Of a stretch of DNA of 5,638 nt, positions 1-4,902 are shown one piece after another. The DNA lies in contig CAZYVD010000090.1 in NCBI GenBank assembly GCA_964651045.1, positions 1-5,638 on the forward strand. The letters are read 5' to 3'. The stretch's first letter is position 1. Each line of letters begins with the position of its first letter. The notes beneath the pieces are model-generated. The model did no database searches, was not told the origin of the DNA, and saw only the letters and a program-made list of their open reading frames with translations. Both the position numbers and the translations under genes were made by a program. The DNA is from CAZYVD01 sp964651045. Its GTDB lineage: Bacteria; Zhuqueibacterota; QNDG01; DSAB01.

Positions 1-77
1 ATATGATGTTTTTTATTTACAATAACTTACAAATATTTAGCGATGAAGTCAGGAATGTTTTGTCAAGCGAGTAGCAT

Positions 78-83
78 TATAAT
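78..83 (+). promoter_or_regulatory. Possible sigma70 -10 element upstream of pyrF
   Basis: A perfect TATAAT lies 63 bases before the preferred pyrF start and would give a leader of roughly 55-60 bases. No good -35 box stands at 16-18 bases upstream: TTGTCA at 60-65 is a fair -35 match but only 12 bases away, which is too close. It competes with the Bacteroidetes-type motif at 127-158. In AT-rich DNA a lone TATAAT is weak evidence. Confidence 0.35.
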
Positions 84-126
84 AGTAAAAAAATTGAAAT
101 AATCAAAGTGATTTTAAAAATTATTA

Positions 127-158
127 TTGATTATTTAAGGACAAAGATGTATCTTTGC
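127..158 (+). promoter_or_regulatory. Possible Bacteroidetes-type promoter (TTG-N20-TAnnTTTGC)
   Basis: TATCTTTGC at 150-158 matches the Bacteroidetes -7 consensus TAnnTTTGC exactly, and a TTG at 127-129 stands 20 bases upstream, about where the -33 TTTG element belongs. Transcription would begin a few bases after 158, almost at the ATG at 165, giving a nearly leaderless message. That would exclude the Shine-Dalgarno start at 147, so this promoter and that start cannot both be used on the same transcript. The consensus is established for Bacteroidetes; applying it here is an inference, because the host lineage is unknown. Confidence 0.35.
137..141 (+). promoter_or_regulatory. Shine-Dalgarno deciding the pyrF start
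   Basis: AAGGA is spaced 5 bases from the ATG at 147. Neither the GTG at 108 nor the ATG at 165 has a comparable motif at a usable distance. It is the main reason for placing the start at 147. Confidence 0.5.
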
Positions 159-995
159 ATTACCATGAATTTGAATGATAAAATTCTTCAGATCATCCGT
201 ACACGCAACTCTCTGCTCTGCGTTGGACTCGATTCAAATCCTGACAGGATTCCATCACACATCATGAAAAAAGACGATCCTATCTTCCTATTCAATAAAA
301 GAATAATAGATGCAACTGTTGACTTTGTATCTGCCTACAAACCCAATTTGGCATTCTATGAAGCATTAGGAAGAGAAGGATGGGATATACTGAAACGCAC
401 AATTGACTACATCCCGGACGGAATCCTGAAAATAGGTGATGCAAAACGAGGTGACATAGGCTCTACTGCTCAAAAATATGCCGATGCACTGTTTGATCTA
501 GGTTTTGATGTAGTTACAGTAAATCCATATCTTGGCTTCGATTCAATCGAGCCATTCATAACAGATGAGAAAAGAGGGGCTTTTATTCTTTGCCTAACAT
601 CAAATCCAAGTTCGAAAGATTTCCAATATTTATGTTCAGATGGAAGGACTTTATACCACCATGTTGCAGAAAAGGCTGTAAAATGGAATAAAAATAAAAA
701 TTGCGGCCTTGTTGTAGGGGCAACTCATGCAGATGAGCTGAAAAAAGTGCGCTCTATCGCACCTGATCTTCCCATTCTGATTCCAGGTGTGGGTGCACAG
801 GGAGGCGATCTCAGAACATCTGTTCTTGCTGGAACCGATAAAAATGGTGAGATGGCAATAATAAATTCAAGCAGGGGCATAATCTATGCCTCTTCAGGTG
901 AAGATTTTGATGATGCCGCAAGAAGAGAGGCTGAGAGAATTTACAATTCCATAAACAATGCAAGAGATGAAAAACTAAGGGGACAATCGAACTGA
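147..995 (+). CDS. pyrF: Orotidine 5'-phosphate decarboxylase
   Basis: The enzyme (EC 4.1.1.23) converts orotidine 5'-phosphate to UMP, the last step of de novo pyrimidine synthesis, in the cytosol. Numbering from the 147 start (282 aa), visible motifs are LCVGLD (37-42 in the longest frame, near residue 24-29 here), the catalytic DAKRGDIGST at 98-107 with Lys100, VNPYLGFDS at 125-133, the phosphate-loop-like IPGVGAQGGD at 212-221 and NSSRGI near 240-245. DAKRGD together with the NPYLG stretch and the length near 270-280 aa fits the longer type 2 PyrF family rather than the approximately 230-aa enterobacterial type. The start is debatable. GTG 108 opens the frame but adds an unlikely AT-coded tail. 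ATG 147 has AAGGA upstream. ATG 165 gives a 276-aa protein that best fits the family's N-terminus and follows a Bacteroidetes-type promoter motif. pyrE follows after 20 bases. Confidence 0.96.
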   Translation: MYLCITMNLNDKILQIIRTRNSLLCVGLDSNPDRIPSHIMKKDDPIFLFNKRIIDATVDFVSAYKPNLAFYEALGREGWDILKRTIDYIPDGILKIGDAKRGDIGSTAQKYADALFDLGFDVVTVNPYLGFDSIEPFITDEKRGAFILCLTSNPSSKDFQYLCSDGRTLYHHVAEKAVKWNKNKNCGLVVGATHADELKKVRSIAPDLPILIPGVGAQGGDLRTSVLAGTDKNGEMAIINSSRGIIYASSGEDFDDAARREAERIYNSINNARDEKLRGQSN

Positions 996-1015
996 AAAAA
1001 TTCGGGAGATTATAA

Positions 1016-1597
1016 ATGAGATTGAAACAGGATGAAATCTTAAACATTTTCACAAAGACCGAAGCCCTGCTAAAGGGCCATTTTATTTTAACTTCAGGCC
1101 TTCACAGCGATACATATTTTCAATGTGCAAAAGTCCTTCAGTATCCATGGTATGGCGAGAAACTTTGCCGCGATATTGCAGATAATTTTAAAAACTACAA
1201 AATCGAAATGGTAGTTTCACCTGCAGTTGGCGGCATTATTGCAGGATACGAGGTTGCACGGATTCTGAATGTACCATCAATATTTACTGAGAGGGTGGAG
1301 GGAAAGATGAGGCTGAGGAGGGGATTTAGCATAAAGGGTGGAACAAAAATCCTTGTGATTGAGGATGTGACCACAACGGGCGGCTCTGTAAAAGAGGTAA
1401 TAGAGTGTGTCGCATCACACGGAGGTGAGGTCTCTGGTGTAGGAGCACTGGTCGACAGGAGCGGAGGGAGCGTTGAATTTGGTGTGCCCTACTTTTCTCT
1501 AATAAAACTAAGAGTAGAAAACTTCTCTCCTGAAGATTGTCCCATGTGCCGCGCAGGCAGCACTCCTGTAAAACCTGGAAGCAAGGGCCTTAGTTAA
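1016..1597 (+). CDS. pyrE: Orotate phosphoribosyltransferase
   Basis: PyrE (EC 2.4.2.10) joins orotate to PRPP to give orotidine 5'-phosphate, the substrate of the PyrF encoded just upstream. The 193-aa length is normal for the family. The type I PRTase PRPP-binding motif LVIEDVTTTGGSV is at residues 113-125. ILTSGLHSDTYFQ (24-36) and the flexible-loop region EGKMRLRRGF (95-104) match the PyrE subgroup found in Thermus-like and many candidate-phylum bacteria. The C-terminus has CPMC (175-178) followed by VKPGS (185-189), a conserved tail of the same subgroup; the paired cysteines might bind a metal, but that is inference. GGGAG at 1004-1008, 7 bases before the ATG, supports this start. Spacing from pyrF (20 bases) and to the antiporter gene (14 bases) indicates an operon. 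Confidence 0.97.
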   Translation: MRLKQDEILNIFTKTEALLKGHFILTSGLHSDTYFQCAKVLQYPWYGEKLCRDIADNFKNYKIEMVVSPAVGGIIAGYEVARILNVPSIFTERVEGKMRLRRGFSIKGGTKILVIEDVTTTGGSVKEVIECVASHGGEVSGVGALVDRSGGSVEFGVPYFSLIKLRVENFSPEDCPMCRAGSTPVKPGSKGLS

Positions 1598-1611
1598 AAA
1601 GAATCGATTAA

Positions 1612-2532
1612 ATGGATCTATCTCTTCACATTTTCTTTACACTACTGTCACTCCTTCTTCTCTGGAAGGGCTCGGAGTGGCTCGTCGAGAGTGCTGCGAG
1701 AATAGCAAAACATCTAGGAATATCTCAACTTATCATCGGACTCACAGTAGTTGCTCTTGGCACATCTGCCCCTGAGTTTGCAGTAACAATAGGAGCTGCC
1801 ATAAATGGTCAGTCAAACATCTCTGTTTCAAATGTGATTGGATCAAACATATTCAACCTCGGATTCATTCTTGGTGGAGTTGCTGTAATAAAGGCAATAG
1901 AATCTTCGCCCCGATTGATAAAACGTGACGGAACCATACTTGTTGTCTCAACTATACTGCTATTTCTCTTTCTATTCAATCTCCACCTTTCCAGGATAGA
2001 GGGCATAATCTTTGCGCTCGGACTCATTCTCTACAATCTATATCTTTTCCACCAAAGAGAACCAATCGATATAAAATTAAAACACACTCCTGCCAAGAAG
2101 CTCGATGTGATGATTCTTATCGTTGGTATACTTCTTGTAATAGCAGGAGGCTATCTCTTGAGAGAAGGCTCTGTGTTTATTGCCCGTTCTATCGGAATCT
2201 CCAACTGGGTCATTGGAGCAACCGTTGTGGCAGCAGGTACATCCGCACCGGAATTTGCCACATCATTGATGGCGAGCCTTAGAGGACACCATTCGATCTC
2301 TGCTGGCAATCTGATTGGAAGCTGCATTTACAATACACTTGGTGTTCTTGGACTGGCTGCAATCATACGTCCACTGAATGTAATGCATAATGCCCGCTCA
2401 AGCACTCTAATGCTAAGTGGACTTATAATTCTCTCATTGATTTTCTTGGCAACTGGTAAAAAAATAGCAAGAAAGGAGGGATTAATTCTGCTGGCCATTG
2501 GCATTGTCATCTGGATCATTGAATTCTTGTGA
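1612..2532 (+). CDS. Calcium/sodium antiporter, CaCA family (YrbG-like)
   Basis: This is a 306-aa inner-membrane cation exchanger, expected to move Ca2+ out in exchange for Na+ or H+. It shows the two inverted alpha-repeats of the Ca2+:cation antiporter superfamily: alpha-1 has GTSAPEF (50-56) and GSNIFN (77-82), alpha-2 has GTSAPEF (209-215) and GSCIYN (236-241). Glu55 and Glu214 match the two central acidic ion ligands known from the archaeal NCX structure. About ten hydrophobic segments are arranged as two halves joined by a polar loop around residues 147-165, the usual fold and length. In alpha-2, Asn241 stands where the archaeal exchanger has an aspartate, and Cys238 replaces the common Asn. 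The start has only a weak AAAGA-like ribosome site, so translation may be coupled to pyrE, which ends 14 bases upstream. Ion specificity cannot be read from sequence. The stop codon touches that of the converging gene. Confidence 0.93.
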   Translation: MDLSLHIFFTLLSLLLLWKGSEWLVESAARIAKHLGISQLIIGLTVVALGTSAPEFAVTIGAAINGQSNISVSNVIGSNIFNLGFILGGVAVIKAIESSPRLIKRDGTILVVSTILLFLFLFNLHLSRIEGIIFALGLILYNLYLFHQREPIDIKLKHTPAKKLDVMILIVGILLVIAGGYLLREGSVFIARSIGISNWVIGATVVAAGTSAPEFATSLMASLRGHHSISAGNLIGSCIYNTLGVLGLAAIIRPLNVMHNARSSTLMLSGLIILSLIFLATGKKIARKEGLILLAIGIVIWIIEFL

Positions 2533-2535
2533 TCA
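2530..2535. other. Palindromic double stop codon of convergent genes
   Basis: TGATCA supplies TGA for the antiporter gene on the + strand (2530-2532) and TGA for the ACT-like gene on the - strand (2535-2533). There is no intergenic base. I see no hairpin with a T-run on either strand around the junction, so each transcript probably ends inside, and antisense to, the opposing gene. Confidence 0.9.
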
Positions 2536-4413
2536 TACTCTTACCTTTTCACCATTAACAATACTTTTAAGATCCACAAGAATCTTCTTTTTCTCCTCAC
2601 CAGATAGCACCTTATCATTCTTTGTAATTCTGCAAATAAGAATATCCCTTCCACTCTTTTCGATGCGGCTCAATATTACATCATATGGTTCAAGTATGTT
2701 CAATATTTTCTGGAGCAAATAAAAATTATGGGGATATGATAGACAGATCAGTGTTGCTTTTGGCTTTATCTTACCAGATTTAGAATAGGTTCCAGTACGC
2801 CTGCTTATAATCTTCAGGGGCTGCCCATTCTTGCCCATTGATTTAATCATGTCGATTACTATTCTTATATGGTCTATGATCTCATCCTCGCTTGCACTTA
2901 TACGGAAAAAATCTTCAATACCATAATATAGCTCTTTAAGAAGTGTCTTGTTGATCCCTTCAAGCTTCTTCCTAATCGATTTCAGTTTCAGCACATCAAT
3001 TGTCCGCATGCCTTCGTCAAAATCTCTGAAATCACCGATTGCAGACTGTAACTTCTCTTTTATTCTCCTGTAAATTGTCTCAACATTATCGATCTCGCTG
3101 AGATTTACTCTGAGGTCAACTATAAATATCTCGATTCCACTAAACTGCCTTGGAGGCCTTACCTTATGAATATGAAAGCCGGGCAGTTGTTCTAGACTAT
3201 CTATCGTAATATTCATATAGTGTTTCTTTTTCTTCTCAGGCTCTGGCAGTGCAATAATGATCTTAAAATCTATGAATAGGTCTGTAGCCTGGGCCACACT
3301 CTGATAAACCTGAGTCTGTTTAGATGATTTTGCTTCCCTAACGAGAAGAGGAATAATTGCTCTTGCATACTGTTCAAATCCTCCGATTGACTCGATCCAC
3401 TGGGCACGTTCCTTTTGTTTGTTCAAAACCATGATAGAGAAGCCCTTTCTCAGCCTCTTTCGCTCCAATTCACTCAGCGGATTTCCTGATGAGTCAACAA
3501 ACTCGATTCGAAAAACCGATATGCCCTGAGGTGTTGTAAATTCCCTGTTGTGTTTCAGTTGAAAATCGGGAGAGGTCAATTCAATTGTTTTCAAGCAATC
3601 TTCAAGGTGCAGCATTCGGCTCAAGCCAGCGACAGTGACACCAGTAAACTCCCCTTCCCGCTTTGTCTTAAAATTTGAGATATCCAGTTCAATAGCATCC
3701 CCCGTCTTTAAAACCCTCTTTATAAATTTATGATTTCTTATTATTTGTGCCGCAATGTCTTCGATCTTTCTGTTCTCAATATAATCTGTCGAACGAGCCG
3801 CAAAATATTTCACTGCCTCTCCATTATATCCAATTATTTCATCAATATCATCATCATGATAGATAGATTTTATATAAGATACAGTCTCACTGTAGAGCTC
3901 GATCTTCTTCATCTGTTCAGATATAAGAAAGGTCTTTGTGGTAGCTCCTTCTGCTGCAAGATAAATCTTCTTGAGAATTGTGTCGCACTGTCCTCTTAGA
4001 CGGCTGTAAGATTCTTCATCATCTGTCTTCACACCTATCAAGATTATCCCCAGGTCTTCATCTTTATAATTTATTATGATCGACTTTGTAAAATAGATGT
4101 TCCATCCCATTTCATGGATTATCCCAAGGCAGGTGTCTGAAAGACCGGGCCAGTCAACACTCAATATGCCGAATGTTGTGACACACGGCCCATGTTTAAT
4201 GTTGCATGCCTCTGAAGTAGTGTTTATTACCTTTTTATCTTTTCTATTCTCCCATTCGTTAAGAAGCTTGATTATCAGGGCACGCTGTTCGCTCAAAGGA
4301 AAATACTGCTGGGCATGTTCAATATGGTGTATATATTCTTTTATCTCTTTTTCATCAAGATCTAGATCATATTTTTTTAAAGCCTGCTGTATTTCATTAA
4401 TAAAGCTTTCCAT
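2533..4413 (-). CDS. ACT-domain protein of unknown function, possibly multi-ACT
   Basis: The 626-aa product has no signal peptide or membrane segment, so it is probably cytosolic. A charged helical N-terminus (about 1-60) precedes a convincing ACT domain at about 77-130, with beta strand, DWPGL turn (87-91), helix and two strands, the pattern of amino-acid-sensing domains. Three later stretches have ACT-like strand-helix-strand order and are weaker calls: about 257-310, 380-440 and 551-600. An acidic HDDD lies near 186-189. Segments rich in Lys/Arg/Glu helices separate these regions. No dehydrogenase Rossmann motif, HD, GGDEF, kinase or DNA-binding motif is apparent. The layout of ACT units around a helical stretch recalls the N-terminal half of large NAD-dependent glutamate dehydrogenases, but the catalytic part is absent; that resemblance is from memory. 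The TTG at 4428 opens the frame, but it overlaps the Shine-Dalgarno, so the ATG at 4413 is chosen. It is monocistronic and converges on the pyr cluster. An amino-acid-responsive regulator is a guess. Confidence 0.85.
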   Translation of the reverse strand: MESFINEIQQALKKYDLDLDEKEIKEYIHHIEHAQQYFPLSEQRALIIKLLNEWENRKDKKVINTTSEACNIKHGPCVTTFGILSVDWPGLSDTCLGIIHEMGWNIYFTKSIIINYKDEDLGIILIGVKTDDEESYSRLRGQCDTILKKIYLAAEGATTKTFLISEQMKKIELYSETVSYIKSIYHDDDIDEIIGYNGEAVKYFAARSTDYIENRKIEDIAAQIIRNHKFIKRVLKTGDAIELDISNFKTKREGEFTGVTVAGLSRMLHLEDCLKTIELTSPDFQLKHNREFTTPQGISVFRIEFVDSSGNPLSELERKRLRKGFSIMVLNKQKERAQWIESIGGFEQYARAIIPLLVREAKSSKQTQVYQSVAQATDLFIDFKIIIALPEPEKKKKHYMNITIDSLEQLPGFHIHKVRPPRQFSGIEIFIVDLRVNLSEIDNVETIYRRIKEKLQSAIGDFRDFDEGMRTIDVLKLKSIRKKLEGINKTLLKELYYGIEDFFRISASEDEIIDHIRIVIDMIKSMGKNGQPLKIISRRTGTYSKSGKIKPKATLICLSYPHNFYLLQKILNILEPYDVILSRIEKSGRDILICRITKNDKVLSGEEKKKILVDLKSIVNGEKVRV

Positions 4414-4420
4414 AAGATGA

Positions 4421-4425
4421 TCCTT
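4421..4425 (-). promoter_or_regulatory. Shine-Dalgarno deciding the start of the ACT-like gene
   Basis: On the - strand GAAGGA is followed after 7 bases by the ATG at 4413. The upstream TTG (4428-4426) runs into the motif itself and has no ribosome site of its own, so the ATG is the better start. Confidence 0.75.
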
Positions 4426-4477
4426 CAAAATTAAAGAGAAACATCATAAAATAGTTCTCACAAAAACCCATGCAATA

Positions 4478-4483
4478 ATTATA
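4478..4483 (-). promoter_or_regulatory. Probable -10 element of the ACT-like gene
   Basis: A perfect TATAAT on the - strand lies 65 bases before the chosen ATG, which gives a leader near 55-60 bases. The expected -35 position (about 4500-4506) is AT-only and does not resemble TTGACA, so an activator may be needed or the box may be chance in AT-rich DNA. Confidence 0.35.
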
Positions 4484-4515
4484 CCCTCTTTTTTTAAAAT
4501 AATTTTACATTCTGA

Positions 4516-4540
4516 GGACATAGTTAATCTATGTTAACAT
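4516..4540. promoter_or_regulatory. Operator-like inverted repeat plus palindrome
   Basis: ACATAG (4518-4523) and CTATGT (4529-4534) form a 6-bp inverted repeat around a 5-base spacer. It overlaps the perfect 10-base palindrome ATGTTAACAT (4531-4540). GTTAA is repeated at a 10-base interval (4523 and 4533), one helical turn. The block sits just upstream of the -35 position of the putative ACT-like gene promoter, where activators commonly bind. The binding protein is unknown. Confidence 0.35.
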
Positions 4541-4588
4541 TTATTTATAAAAAATCAAGTTAAAAATATTTGTATTGGGGATTTACCT

Positions 4589-4620
4589 CCTCGTTCCCAA
4601 ACTCCAGTTCTAGAACGAGG
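4589..4620. repeat. REP-like imperfect palindrome (32 bases)
   Basis: The arms CCTCGTTC (4589-4596) and GAACGAGG (4613-4620) are exact complements. A 3x3 mismatch (CCA against CTA) follows, then AACT and AGTT pair around a CC centre. The element is therefore a 15-base-arm palindrome with three adjacent mismatches, as if the right arm of a once perfect GTTCCCAAACT type repeat had mutated. No T-run follows on either strand, so it is not a standard terminator. Palindromes beginning CGTTCCCAA are, from memory, dispersed repeats in various bacteria; copy number in this genome cannot be seen. Confidence 0.6.
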
Positions 4621-4649
4621 TTGAAAGATTAATAAAATAGTTATGGCAC

Positions 4650-4670
4650 TAATCAATAGATTTTTGATTA
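4650..4670. repeat. AT-rich hairpin
   Basis: TAATCAA (4650-4656) and TTGATTA (4664-4670) are exact 7-base complements around a 7-base loop. It is too AT-rich to be a strong terminator and has no clear T-run after it. It may be chance. Confidence 0.3.
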
Positions 4671-4727
4671 TCTTCATCTTAATATGTCCTATTAAAAAAG
4701 TTTTTATTATCAATTCTATCTCGGATA

Positions 4728-4829
4728 TTAAAAAGGGTTAATTGATTGCAGGGCATATGCAGCACGCCTGTTAGTGATCCCATAGCCCAGGTTGGTCCCT
4801 ATAAACAAACAATTAACCATTTTTCTCAT
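4728..4829 (-). CDS. Small ORF of 33 codons, doubtful
   Basis: On the - strand an ATG at 4829 opens 33 codons ending in TAA at 4730-4728. The middle of the product (GTNLGYGITNRRAAYAL) is balanced in composition, unlike translations of AT-rich spacer, and might be a fragment of a gene or a small protein. There is no Shine-Dalgarno before either ATG (residues 1 and 4), and an in-frame TAA lies just upstream. The ORF coincides with the foldable element at 4736-4818, so the open frame may be incidental to a structured sequence. I do not recognise the peptide. Confidence 0.2.
   Translation of the reverse strand: MRKMVNCLFIGTNLGYGITNRRAAYALQSINPF
4736..4818 (-). ncRNA. Candidate structured RNA or foldable element
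   Basis: Read on the - strand, a 9-bp closing stem pairs GGTTAATTG (4818-4810) with CAATTAACC (4744-4736). Inside it GGGCTATG (4788-4781) pairs with CATA-T-GCCC (4759-4751), eight pairs with one bulged base, and CAC/GTG (4776-4774 with 4765-4763) can close an inner loop. An alternative AGGG/CCCT pair uses 4800-4797 and 4753-4750. CTTTTT follows the closing stem immediately (4735-4730), resembling the 3' end of an independently terminated small RNA. The element is richer in G and C than its surroundings. It is not a tRNA: there is no GTTCRA T-loop or CCA-adjacent acceptor pattern. It could also be the hairpin of a mobile or recombination element. The pairing is seen; the RNA role is inferred. 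Confidence 0.3.
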
Positions 4830-4853
4830 AACAGTCGTACTTTACTGCAGTTA
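4829..4853. repeat. Bulged inverted repeat 3' of the TolB-like gene
   Basis: TAACAGT (4829-4835) pairs with ACT-GCA-GTTA (4844-4853), giving seven pairs with a 3-base bulge and an 8-base loop. The bulged arm includes the perfect palindrome ACTGCAGT (4844-4851). A second small hairpin, GCAG/CTGC (4847-4850 with 4857-4860), overlaps it. It begins 50 bases beyond the stop codon of the TolB-like gene. TAAC and GTTA ends with an extrahelical bulge recall integron attC sites, but it is much shorter than known attC sites and the GTTRRRY and RYYYAAC boxes do not match. Confidence 0.3.
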
Positions 4854-4902
4854 ACGCTGCTATGTGAAAACTGAAAAATAGATACTCTTTTATTATATTA
4901 TC

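Larger units (their letters stand above)
4414..4902. other. Repeat-rich intergenic region, no convincing gene
   Basis: This 489-base stretch separates the ACT-like gene from the 3' end of the TolB-like gene. It is AT-rich from 4414 to 4740 and visibly richer in G and C between about 4744 and 4860. It contains the promoter region of the ACT-like gene, an operator-like inverted repeat pair, a REP-like palindrome, an AT hairpin, a nested foldable element and a bulged inverted repeat, each listed separately. The only ORF noted is a 33-codon one on the - strand with no good ribosome site. No tRNA is recognisable. Confidence 0.75.

Noticed and set aside
108..146. GTG at 108 as the pyrF start, giving 295 aa
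   Set aside because: The extra 13 residues are encoded by AT-rich spacer, no ribosome site precedes the GTG, and the extension goes beyond the usual PyrF N-terminus.
2533..4413. NAD-dependent glutamate dehydrogenase
   Set aside because: Only the ACT-rich regulatory layout is reminiscent; no catalytic lysine motif or Rossmann glycine motif is present in the 626 residues.
4097..4420. Open frame of 107 codons on the + strand inside the ACT-like gene
   Set aside because: It is antisense to a gene with a clear ACT domain, and its translation is low-complexity (Ser/Phe/Ile/Leu-rich) with no motif. The other frames at 811-1053, 1809-2027, 2328-2519, 2498-2722, 3730-3999 and 5112-5300 were dismissed as shadows of real genes in the same way.
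4414..4428. TTG at 4428 as the start of the ACT-like gene
   Set aside because: The TTG overlaps the AAGGA motif that serves the ATG at 4413 and has no ribosome site itself.
4589..4620. Intrinsic terminator
   Set aside because: The stem is adequate but no T-run follows on either strand and the palindrome has a central 3x3 mismatch.
4736..4818. tRNA gene
   Set aside because: Although about 83 bases long with a closing stem, it lacks the GTTCRA T-loop, D-loop GG and a plausible anticodon arm.
4829..4853. Integron attC site
   Set aside because: The paired ends TAAC/GTTA and the bulge are suggestive, but the element is only 25 bases long and neither RYYYAAC nor GTTRRRY is satisfied; kept only as a repeat and a weak hypothesis.
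4813..4902. C-terminal continuation of the TolB-like protein by readthrough of its TAG
   Set aside because: The frame stays open for about 30 codons after the stop, but the translation contains no W-S-P-D or blade-like strands.
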